Below, in pieces: positions 1 through 12,200 of a stretch of 64,000 bases of DNA (the stretch's first letter is position 1; every line of letters starts with the position of its first letter). The stretch is from Gnetum montanum (taxonomy: Eukaryota > Streptophyta > Gnetopsida > Gnetales > Gnetaceae). A model generated the notes under the pieces. It searched no databases. It was not told the DNA's origin and saw nothing but the letters and a program-made list of their open reading frames with translations. Location: NCBI GenBank assembly GCA_015680685.1, contig MNCI01005867.1:1069830-1133829 (forward strand). The letters are read 5' to 3'. Position numbers and translations under genes: made by a program.

Positions 1-134
1 CTAGCTAAGTTCATTTTTTCACATGTTTGTTCACACATCAGAAAAGGATAAGCAAATGATATCCAAGAAGAGAAGACTCAAGAAAATAGAAAACTTCTAA
101 TCAAATTGTAAATCCCATGAAGTGCAAATCTTAC

Positions 135-287
135 CTGGTAAGCAAGAGTATATTCATTATACTTCCCACGGTTGTTAAGTTCCTTCATGATCAAATCTAC
201 ACATTCTTCCATCTCAGCTTTGTATGGATCCCCAGCCTCTTCAACATATGCTAGAGGAACCCCATGTGCACTAAAAAATATCACAAC
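135..287 (-). CDS. Ferrochelatase exon 8 (catalytic SAHG exon)
   Basis: A 153-nt phase-0 exon encodes residues 320-370, starting [20 protein letters not shown]. It carries the catalytic/metal-site His327. The acceptor is TTGCAG and the donor is GTAAGA. Bases 1-134 to its left are the start of the next intron; the remaining exons are outside the window. Confidence 0.96.
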
Positions 288-3200
288 CTGCAATTTGATC
301 CACACCATTACAACAACAGAATTCAGCACACTTAACAACTACTTGAGGGATGCTTGTGTATAAAGCTATCTTTGACTAATAAAAAAATATTCATACAATT
401 GCATGTTCAAAATATTAAATCACTTTGACAATTTAAGTTAGTTTTTGTCTCTTTTAGAGGAAGGCAGCAGGTAAAGTTTGCCTAGAACACGCCCCTAGGT
501 TGGCAGCATAGTGGGTGCACATGAGTGCTAATACTGGGCTTTAAACCCAATACTTCTATGTACAATGTTGTGCGAGTAACCACCTGACCAACTACCAATA
601 CATTTAAGTGTTTACATTGATAATGTTAAGAAACTCCAACATGGCCAGTCCCAAGCCTAGGTGAGAGAGAAAGGTTGACATCAAGTTGGCATCTGGCTGC
701 AAAAACACTTGCCATTTCCTATAGAGAAGTTCTTTTTTGCACATTCATTATCCTAGGGCATTCCCTGGATGTAATGTGCAGCAGTGGAAGGGCCTAGATG
801 TGGTGAGAAATGAGCAAAGACTTGCTAGGGTGTTCCCCAAAAGCAATATGCAACAACAACCCTCAATTGCTATACCAGATATGTAAAGGTTTCTACATCA
901 TGGGAGGGTGCAGGTAAATAAGCTAGTCCAACAGAAAACCTAGGATAGACATAAACAGATTGAAGTTGGCAATGTGGAACATAGGCTTACCTATTTCAAG
1001 GAAGGGGCTGAACACTTGGTGACCTTCAAAAGTGAAAACAACTCAAACCAAACAAACTACATCTTGGTGAGAAAGAGAGATTGGAGAACATGTAAGGATT
1101 GCAAAGTCATTCCCAAAAAAAGTCTCTCAACCCAAAATACACTTATGGTAATAGACCTAATTACCAGGAGTGATACCAATAGAGACTTTAACAAGGAGGT
1201 GCAATCAAAAGAAATAAAAGATATCACTTTTTAAAGATATATTGCTCACAGAAATATGTTGGGATTTAGACGTAAAATGTGAATGATAGTTTAAGTTAGA
1301 TAAGAAGTTGTACTGAAAAGATAGGGAAGGATATCTATGGAGGTTCAAAAGGGAGCAAGTATATTCAAAAGGAAACATGATGGTGGAGTGAAGAAGTGCA
1401 ACAAAAAATTCAAGATAAAAAGAAGTGTTTCAAGGGAGTAAAAACAAAGAAGCAGACGTGATCGCTTCCAAAGACAGAAGGTAGAGAAGTATGTGGTGAA
1501 GAAGGCAATGTGCAAGGATAAACTTAGCATTTCATATTCCTTTTATGAGAAGCTAGGAAGTAAGGTGGGTGAGAAGTCTATTTACAAGTTAGCCAAAACT
1601 TGAAACAAGAGGTGCAAAGATGCTAACCATATTAGACATCTTAAGTTTTATGCCACCAGGATTTTGTTCTCAGACAAGGAAGTCATGGAGCCATGAGAAT
1701 CTATTTTCAGAGACTTCTTAACCAAGAATTCCCCATAGATGAAGTTGAAGACATGAAATCAAACATAGCTATGACATACTATATTTTTTCCTTTGAAGTC
1801 AAAAAAGAGCTTACGAAGATGAAACATGGTAAAGCGGGAGGACCATATAGCATCCCTATAGAAGTATGGAAGTCTATGGGAGAAATAGGGATTACTTGGT
1901 TAATAAAGTTATTCAACAAGATTTGGGAGAAGGGGAAAATGTTGGATCATTAGAGGAGAAGCACTATAGTACCTATCACCGGGTGAGTCTCAATGGAAAA
2001 TTTTTCACCAGGTGATAGCGCTAAGTGAACAACTTAGCTAGCTACTCACAACGATGCCCAACGATGCTCAAATATAAGAGGCACACACTTATGGGAAAAC
2101 TCTCAACCTTTACACAAAGGAATAATACAACATGTACAGAAGGTGCCCCCAATGTGAGCAACACCTCTTGTATTTATAGGCACGAGTGTACCCAGCCTTG
2201 CCAGTACGCTCTCGTAACTGGCACTACAAATCTGTTACTTGCATATCCAACACAGAGTATGCACGTAACCCATTGCCAATTTTGTCTTCCATCCGCCTTG
2301 CCCCAACTGGCGGTAACAGATATGCATGCGCTACATCTAGACGAATCCAGCTGTAGCCCCCTTGCATGCATCCCACCTAGCTCCATCTAGCAGTAATACA
2401 TGTGCATGCACTCCATCTGGACAAATCTAGCTGTAGCCTGCCTTGCATGCATCCCACATGGCTTCATCTAGCAGTAATAGATGTCTTTTCATACCCAAGG
2501 TGTGGATCAACTGTAACTCGCACCAGCCTGCACGTGAGCCTAGGACAACGGCAGCTCAAGAGGTCGTGACAAACCCACCTCCACCGGATGAGTCCAACGT
2601 CCTCATCAGAAATATTTCTAAGTATAGTTTGATTAACTCCTCGAACTGCCATAAGGTAACATCATGTTCCCATGTGGCATCCTCTTCACTACAACCCTTT
2701 CACTGGATTAAGTAGTTGGTTCGTTGATTCTTCCGACTAGCACCTTCGGTCCAATGGCTAAGAATCCTCTGAACCATTCTTCAAAATTCTTTTCTAATGC
2801 CAGGAGGGGCTCTCCTAACTTGTTGCCTCGCTGCATCCTCATAAAAGGGTTTGAGGAAGCTCACATGAAATATCGAATGGAGTTTCATCTACTCTGGAAG
2901 TTTCAATCAATAGACCACATTGCCTACCCTCTTCACAACCTCAAACGATCCATCGTACTTTTGGAGAAGGCCTTTGTGGTACCGTTTATCAATAACCTTC
3001 TTCTAAATTTGGGGAATAAGTTTTAACAAGACCTTATCCCCTTCATTAAACTCGACCACCCTCCGATTTTGATCAGCATACTTTTTTATGCGCCTCTATG
3101 CCTTGGCTAAACTATCCTGAGCTTGCTCATACAATTCCTACTTATCGCATGCAAAACGATACGCCGCTGGGCATTTCCCTTATGACTTTGATTTCGCCAC

Positions 3201-6200
3201 CTCCAATGGCATTATGGGCTAATGCCCAAAGACCAACTCTGCGAGACTCAACCCCATCAAACAAGTTTGATGCAAGTTATAACAAAATTGGGCAGTGTCT
3301 AACAATGCGACCCAATTCCACTGACTTGCGGTTACAAAGTGGCAAAGATACTCTTCAACCAAAACATTCACCTGCTCGGCTTGCCCATCCGTCTAGGGAT
3401 GGTTGGCTATGGAAAATTTTAATTTCGAGCCCATCAAAGAGAACAACACCACCTAAAACTTTCCTGTGAACCAGGCATCTTGATTACTTACGATATCCCT
3501 TGGTACCCCGAATACCTTTACCACATGGCAAAGGAAGAGTTTGGCGGTTGCTTCTGTTGTGCATGCCTGAGGTGTAGCTATAAACACAGCGTATTTTGAG
3601 AACCGATCCACCACAACCAATACTGACACCTTCCAATCTGTTACCCCGAGCATACAAAAGATCGGCCTCAAGCCAATATTTCCATACAAGGCCCTCACAC
3701 ACCTACTGTTGAAGCTGACAATAGGTCTTGTCCGCTTCCGCGGCTTCCTTCACTTTGTCAACGAAGTTCGAGTGAACTGTCATCAACGTTGCTACGTAGG
3801 CCTGGACTTCCTTTCAACTTAACGCATCTGCTACCTAGTTCTCCCGCCCAGGTCGATGAACCCAATTAAAATCGAACTCTGCAAGGTACTCCTGCCACCT
3901 TGCTTGCTTCGGGAAGAACTTTTCTGAGTTTTGAAGTAAGTATTGGCCACATTATCCGTAACCACTATGAACTTTGTTCCCAACAGGTAATGCCTCCAAA
4001 CATTTAAGCAGTGCACCACTACAGTCATTTCCTTTTTGTGAGCAATATATCATTGCTCTACTTCCTTCAACTTCCTACTCTCAAACGCAACTAAATGTCC
4101 CTCTTGGACTAGGACTCCACCAATTGCTCGATCGGACGCATCAATATGAAGTTCAAAGAGAACTTCGAAGTTGGGCAACCGCATTACTGGTTCCAATGTC
4201 ACAGCTTCCTTAATTTGTTTAAAGACCTTCTCACAGGCCTCTGACCAAACCCATGCTTGGTTTTTCTTAAGTAATGTGTAGCCCTCAATGAACCACCTAT
4301 AGTAGTTTGCAAGTCCTAAAAAGGACTGCAACTTAGGCACCTTCTTTGGAGCGGGCCACTCCACAATTGCTTTTACTTTCCGATCATCCATCTGGATCTT
4401 GCCTTTTGATATTCAGTGGCCTAGAAACAAGATCTCTTAGACACCGAATTCACATTTTTCTTTCTTTGCATACAATTGGTTTTCTCTCAACCTTGAGAAA
4501 ACCTGCCTCAGGTGTTCTACATGAGCCTCCAGACTCTCACTATACACCACAATATCACCTAGATAGACCACCACCAATCTATCTAGGAAATCATATAGCA
4601 CATCATTCATCAAATTACAAAATGTGGCAGGGGCATTGGTGAGACCAAATGGCATAACTAAGAACTCAAAAGAGCCATAACAAATTACACATGTTGTTTT
4701 TGCTTCATCCCCAACAGCAATGTGCACCTGCCAATACCTAGACCTCAAATCTAGTTTGGAAAAATACGTGGCTTTTGACAAATGATCAAACAAGTCAACC
4801 ACATTTGGCATTGGGTACTTGTTTTTTATGGTGATTTTATTTAGTGCCTGGTAATCCACACACATTTGCAAAGCTTCGTCCTGCTTCTTTTGGAAGAGCA
4901 CTGGTGCTCCATATGGGGCTTTCAAAGGTTGAAGGTAGCCAACCTCCAACTACTCATCCAACTGCTTCCATAGCTCAGCAAGCTCCATTGGGGACATATG
5001 ATATGGAACACTCGCAGGGGGTCTCACCCCTGGTTTTAGCTCTATCCAGTGGTCTACCTTCCTTCTAGGTGGTAAGACCTTGGGTAGCTCTAGTGGCATC
5101 ACGTCTACAAATTTTGTCAGCAGATCCCCTACACAATCAGGTACTTCCACTATCTGGTTCTCCTTGATTTCCACCAAGGCAACCAACATAGTGACTTCAC
5201 CCCTTTTCACCCCTACATTTGTTTGAGCTGCCGACTGAAACATCGGTTTAAGCTCTTTACATTTGATAGAGATAAAGTTGGTTGCCTTTCATCAGCAATC
5301 AACATTCCCCCAAGTGTGGTGCCACTAAAGCTTTGGCCCTTACAAAGAATTCAACCCCCAAAATCAATTCAAAATCGTCTAAAGGAACGACCATAAAATT
5401 ACAATTGTCCTCCCAGAGGCCAACTCTGAGAGAAGAGGAGATCACACCATGCACTGGTTGTGCCCCCGAGTTCACCGACTTCACCTTGTTTTGGCTCTTC
5501 ACGACAGTCAAACCAAGTTTCTCCACCAACCACTGGGACGCAAAGTTTTTCGTTGCTCCCATATCCAACATTGTCATCACCTTCTGTCTGTTGAGGAAGA
5601 CCTCTACGAACATTAGCTCATTAGGTGGGCTAGACTTCTGGCACACAAGGGTGTTCAACAACTGTAATGGGTTACACCTCGGGTTTGTGTTATTGCCATC
5701 TCCCTCAAATTCTTCCTGAAGTCTAAGAGTCGCGAGCCTCTTTCTTGATGGACAGTCATGATCCCGATGTGGTTCATCACAAATGAAGCATCCAGACGAG
5801 AATTTCTTACCCTAGGAAGCTCCATCTCCCTTGGGTTTGGAGAGCACCCCCTCATTCTTCTTGTCTTTAAGGCCTCGATGTTGCTTTCCTCCCTTTTTGC
5901 CTTTGTCTTGGGGCTTCTTCTGCTCTAAATAGGATCCGGAATTGCCCCGCTTATAGTCAACCAAGCCATCCACAGCGACTATGGCCGTTGGCAAATCTTT
6001 CATGTTTTGCTTCCTCAACTCTACCTAAGCCCACGTCTGCAACCCTGAAACGAAGTTAAACAGCTTATCCTCTTCAGACATATTCTTAATGTCTAATATT
6101 AAGGAACTAGATTTCTTCACGTAATCACGCAAGGTAGTGGTGTGTTTCAGATTCCTTAGGAATTCCCTCACTACCCACGTTGCATTCAAAGGAAGGAACT

Positions 6201-9200
6201 GATCCTTCAGCTCCTTTCTCAGCGCCTCCCATGTTGTGATTTGAGGGTGGCTAGCACTCACATCATCCTTCAACCAAGTCCTCCACCAAAGCTTTGCATC
6301 TCTAACGAGATACATGCTGGTTATCATTACCCTCTGATCCTTAAGAACGTGAGCAACACAAAAACATTGCTCCATGTCCCAAAGAAAGTTCTTCAGTTCC
6401 TTTGCGTTTCGACTTCTTCCAAACTATTTTGGCTCTAGCACTTTCAGTTTGGAGATATCCAGGTTCCTACCCCCATGTGAAGATCCTGCAACGATCTTCT
6501 TGAGCAATGCGATGTCATCCTCAAGAGATGAGAGACATACCTTTAATCCCTTGATCTCGCCCACATGAGATTCAAGTTCGCCTTGCACCAAATCATTGAG
6601 TTGATGCAAATCGTTGATTTCCCTATGGTGCAGCACCACCTGATTTGCAAGGGATTGAGCATTAGGAGCCGAGGCTCCAATCAATGCTTCCAAGATAACC
6701 ACACGCTCAGCAAGGTCCTCCATCACAACAACCTTTGCTCTGATACCAACTATCACCGAGTGAGTCTTAGCAGAAAATTTTTCACCAGGTGATAGCACTA
6801 AGTGAACGACTTAGCCAGCTACTCACAACGATGCCCAACAATGCTCAAGCACAGGAGGCACACACTTACGGGAAAACTCCCAACCTTTACTCATACACAA
6901 AGGAATAATACAACATGTACAGGAGGTGCCCCCAATGTAAGCAGCACCTCTTGTATTTATAGGCGTAGGCGTACCCGGCCTTGCCAATACTCTCGTAACT
7001 GGCACTACAAATCTGTTACTTGCATATCCAACACAGAGTATGCATGTAATCCATTGCCAATTTTGTCTTCCATCCGCCTCACCCCAACTGGCAGTAACAA
7101 ATGTGCATGCACTACATCTAGACGAATCCAGCTGTAGCCCCCTTGCATGCATCCCACCTAACTCCATCTAGCAATAACAAATGTGCATGCGCTACATCTG
7201 GACAAATCCAGCTGTAGCATGCCTTGCATGCATCCCACTTGGCTTCGTCTAGCGGTAACAGATGTCTTTCCACACCCAAGGCATGGATCAACCGTAGCTC
7301 ATGCCAACCTGCACATGAGCCTAGGACAGTGACAACTCAAGAGGTCGTGATAATACCCATCTACAAAAACAAGGAAGACATCCAAAACTTGAATGATAGA
7401 GGCATCAAGCTTATGAGTCACACCATAAAGTTGTAAAAAGGAGTTATAGAACAACACTTAAGGCAAGAATCACTAATTTTGAGAATTAGTTTAGTTTTAT
7501 ACTAGGAAGATCAACTATGGAAACATCTTCTTGCTACGACAATTGATGGAGAAATTTAAATGTAAGAGGAGGAATGTGCATATGATGTTTGTTGACTTAG
7601 GGAAAGCTTATGATAGAGTTCTCCAAAATATTATTTGGGGCATATTAAAGAGGAACAATATTCCTATTGGGTGCATAAGGCTATTCAAGACATGTATAAT
7701 AGAGCAATAGCTTGAGTTCACATTGTCTTTAGAGAGACTTCAAACTTTTGAAAAAGGTAGGGTTACACCCGGAGCCAAGCATACATACAAAAATGACAAG
7801 ACAACAAAAGACTCCCACACCAACAATGAAGGTGGACCTAAACACAATTCAACAACCAAGCTCAATGTGCCCAAATTCCCAATAGGCTGAAACCTCACAT
7901 GCAAAGGCAGATCTTAACATACAAAAACATTCAACCATTGCCCATACCTTTGCAGAAATGCAAACCATGAACCATGGTCCAACAGGTCAAAAAGATGAAA
8001 AAGAACGGTAGGTAATGATGAACAAGAAGAAACCTCCCAAAACGCATCGAAGAGTGAATCAAGGCCCATCTAGACTCCAAGTGGTGGCAAATAATAGTAA
8101 TAGGCCACCGCAACAAATGACAGCAATCAAAGAAGGAGAAGTGCGACTTTCAGGTCAACCTAGACCTCTAAATGATAGGTATCCCAAGCCAAAGGCTCAA
8201 TAAGAAGGGTCGAGGCCACCCATCCAACACAAACAACTAGAAAAAACAAATGGAGTAAGAGATCACTAATGGCCAAAAGGAAATGTTGGATGCCCTCATG
8301 AACAACACCAAGGAGCCTTCAAATCAGCCTTAGAATTAAGGGAGGTAATTCTATTATCTCTTCCATGTTTTCCCCATGATCATTTACTCATGGAATTATG
8401 TTGATCTTTGAGAGCTGGAAAAAGTTTGTTTCCTTAAAGACATGTTGGATTAGCAAAAAGTTGATGTCATTTTGTTACAAGAAACAAAGATTGAGAAATT
8501 TCTATTGGACTCTTGGCCAGGTTGGGCTAGGGCCAAGGTGGCTATAGTGGGCCAAAGTGGAGGCCTCACAAGCTTATGGAGGAGGCATCTACATTTCAAC
8601 ATAATTGTTTCAAATAAGACATTCATTGAGGTCAAAGGTGAAGGCCTTCAAATCCTTAATGTCTATAGACTAGTTCTCAATGGAAGCAAACAAGAGCTTC
8701 ATACAACAATTCTTAACCTCACTAGCCAAGGTGATTGGATCATGGGAGAAGACTAGAACATGATCCATTGTGCCAAGGACAGGTCAAGCAAGATTGCTAG
8801 GAGCATAGAGAATGACTTCTTTGCAAACTTGAAGTGCAATGGAGGGGTTCAGAGTTCATCATCCCTCTTATTTGCTTCACTTGGAAGTAGACACATGACC
8901 CCACATGGTGGAAAGGTTCGAAATTGGACAGATTCTTCATACCTCAGAATCATTGGTTATGTCCAAATCCCAGCAGGAAAGCATTTCCTTGGTAATGTCA
9001 GACTACAAACCCATATTGTGTGATTGGGGCTCATACCCTTGCCCCTTGTCAGTTTTCTGATTCGAGCATGTATGGTAGGGGTGGGAGGAGGTGCATGAGT
9101 CACTAGCCACTATGTCATCCACTAGAAGGCAGGAAGTCAGATATAATTTGATTCAAGAGAGGCTCAAAAGCTTCAAACAATATTGTATGCAGGAAAGAAA

Positions 9201-12200
9201 GTAGGTGTGCTTAGATCCTATCGATGTGGCTATGAGAAAAATCCACCAAATCCAAGAGACTCAAGATAGTCTACCTAAATGGGATAATATTCTTGAGGAT
9301 TTGGTTAAAGCTAAAACGAAAGCTCGCTCCTTTGCCCACGAGGAGAAGATTTATTGGCGTCAGCAAGCCAAGGATAAATGGATAAAGAAAGGGGACCATA
9401 ATGCTTCCTTTTTTCATATGGTGGCTAATCGAAAATGCAAGAAAAAATACTCTGTATCCTTTTTGGAAGAGATCAAGGAGGATTTCCAGCAACACATCTC
9501 CTAGTTTGGCGATTTGTATCATGTCAATAGCATGGTGGATGCCCACTTGCTAGATGAATTGGTGGACAAGGTGGCTTCAGAACACCATAACACAAAGCTG
9601 GAGCAGCCACAAAGATTGTGCAAACATCACCCCCAAATAAATCCCCAAACGTAATGGGTGGATTTGAATTCTTCAAACATTTTTGGGACATTGTCCAACT
9701 TCAGGAACAGTACTCTTCACAAGGCAAGGAATAATACCCTTCCTCATTCCATTGCCCAAAAAGGAGCTCATAATCTCTCCGATACCTATCGGTCTATCAA
9801 TTTGTATAACTGTTTGTACAAGTTTCTATCCAAGCTTCTAGTTTCATGTCCTCAAACACTTCTCCGAAACATCATTAAAAAGGATCAGTCAGGCTTCATC
9901 CTGGGCAAAAGCATCACGAATGGTGTTATTGCAGCACATGAAATTACCCTCTGGGCATTGGTGAGTTGTATGCCAATATGATTCATTAAACTTGATTTAG
10001 TGAAGGCTTACCACAAGGTGGACTAGAATGCCCTCTTAACCATGTTGGAATTATTGGGATTTGGAAGATTGCTCTGTGAGTTCATCAAATTCATGATTTT
10101 GACGGTTCAGTTTCAAATGTCCATGGAGAACAAACATTTGTCTCCATTCTCACCCTCTTGTAGGCTTTGTCAACGGGATCCTCTTTTCCATCGCTGCAGA
10201 CAATCTTTGCAAATGGATCCAGAAAGCTAGTGCTACATCTCCTTCTTGTGGGGTATGTCATCCCTAAGGCATGCTGATGATACTTTAATTTTTTTCCATG
10301 CCTCAATCCCAAAAGCCCATAAAATCACATGGGTGCATGATAAATTTGCCCTCTCTACCGACCTGGAGAGCAATTGGTCGAAAACTGAATTCTTTCAATT
10401 CAGTTGCCCTCAACAATGGTTCCATTGTATTGGGACTATATTTAGCTATCCTGTTGGAGCCCTTCCCAACATTTATCTTGGGCAGCCCATTTTTGATCGA
10501 AAGAAGATGATGCCACTATGGGACAAGGTGATTGCTAAACTCCGCAAGAAGCTGGACTCTTGGAAGGGCCTTTTCCTATCATTAGCCGGGAAATTAACCT
10601 TTACAAAGGTTGTTCTCTCCATCACTTTGGTATACATGTCCATGGTCCTAGCTAGCCCTCATTGCTAGACTATGCCCAGATTGTGACTTAGAATGGCCAG
10701 TATGTGTTGATGAACCTCTATGGACACCAGGGCACTGATGAACTTAAACCGTTTCATTATGAAAACTATAAATACCTAGGTTGAGCTCTTCACACATAGC
10801 ATTGATATCTTAGACTTCATTTTGAGGCTTTTGGGCTTTCAGCATCCAATTTTGTGGGAAGACCTCCTTCTCCCATGGGTAAGTGTAATTTCCTTCCTAT
10901 TTTGTGTGTTTTTGAGTCGTCGCTTTCACAAGTGCGATTAGACTCTATCAAAGTGCTACCTTGCTTTCATAGCTTGGAACCATTTGGTCAATGCAGAGTC
11001 AAGCATTATGCATAGTGAATAAAGCTCATGATTTTCCCTATGATCTATGACTTGGATGCTAATGAAATTTAAATTAGTTAGCTATGTCAACGCAGCCCTG
11101 TCAACGCATCCCTTGATACATTGATGCAGTCAAGTACTTTGCTTATAAAAATGTGCATACCCATGGCATTTGTGGCAACTTTTGGTCAATAGCCTAGTTG
11201 GCCTCTTGCAATTTTTCTCCGTGGAATTTAAAATTTTTCCCTTTGAGTGCTTGCAATGTGAATTGAGTTAGTTATATGGAATTTCATTTAAGTGCATCAT
11301 GTACCTAGCCACTTATGCATAACCATAATAAAATTGCAATTGGTTTAATCCATTGCACCACTTGGACTAGCATTTACTTTTCTTAATGCATTTTACTTTT
11401 CTGCATTTAGCAATTAAACGTTTCATTCAGTAATAGTGCTTGTGTCCGACCACTTTGAGCAGTAATATATAACGACAAATACTTGATGTGCCCAATAGTT
11501 TAAACCTATTCTATGTTCTTAGTTAATTAGTTTAATATTTTAATAATAATAAAACCATCTTATACCCCAATTACACTTAACCATGCAACTTGAACCAACA
11601 TAAGTTGTCATTGGGAAAACAATGATCAATGATCTCACACTTAGTTATCTAGAAGATTGTGCCAGCCCAAGCCCACAAAATTTGACCAAATTGTGCATGA
11701 ACATTTGGGATATGTACAGTTGTTCAAGGGTTTACTCTAAAGCTCATTAGATGCCTTAAACTATAAAACACCAAAAATACAAACTTCACCCATATCATAC
11801 ACATTCATTAATTAAAGTATTCATTCATTTACGTATTCATTGAGCTGCAATGATTCATCCTTATCCAAGGTACTTATAACTGTACGGTATGTTGTTGGGC
11901 CATCAAGGTTATGACTAAGAGTCATTTTATGCTTTCCATGTAAGGTGTTGCACCTGTCCCTTCAAGGATTACAATCCATGTGTGTGTGAGCACTGCTACT
12001 TGTCCTAAAAAAGATTACATTACGTATGTGTTCTTAATTGCTTTATTATTATCTTTATAAATACATAAAAATTATAAAATATAAAATCATAAATATTTTC
12101 TCTACTTTTTGACCATGGCAACACAGATTTCTCATGTATTATATGTATCATATATCTTTTACATTTATTGAACATAATGATATATACAATGTTGCAATTC

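Larger units (their letters stand above)
1974..7352 (-). mobile_element. Ty3/gypsy chromovirus G1, complete with LTRs and target duplication
   Basis: The element is 5379 bp. Outer ends are TATCAC...GTGATA, flanked by GTACC (1969-1973) and ATACC (7353-7357), a 4/5 target-site match. Removing the element and one duplicate restores the RTE LINE frame (TIVPIYKN). In the minus sense it has a 5' LTR at 6751-7352, a tRNA-iMet primer site, gag, protease, RT, RNase H, integrase, a C-terminal chromodomain and a 3' LTR at 1974-2571. Many stops and frameshifts make it inactive. Confidence 0.93.
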
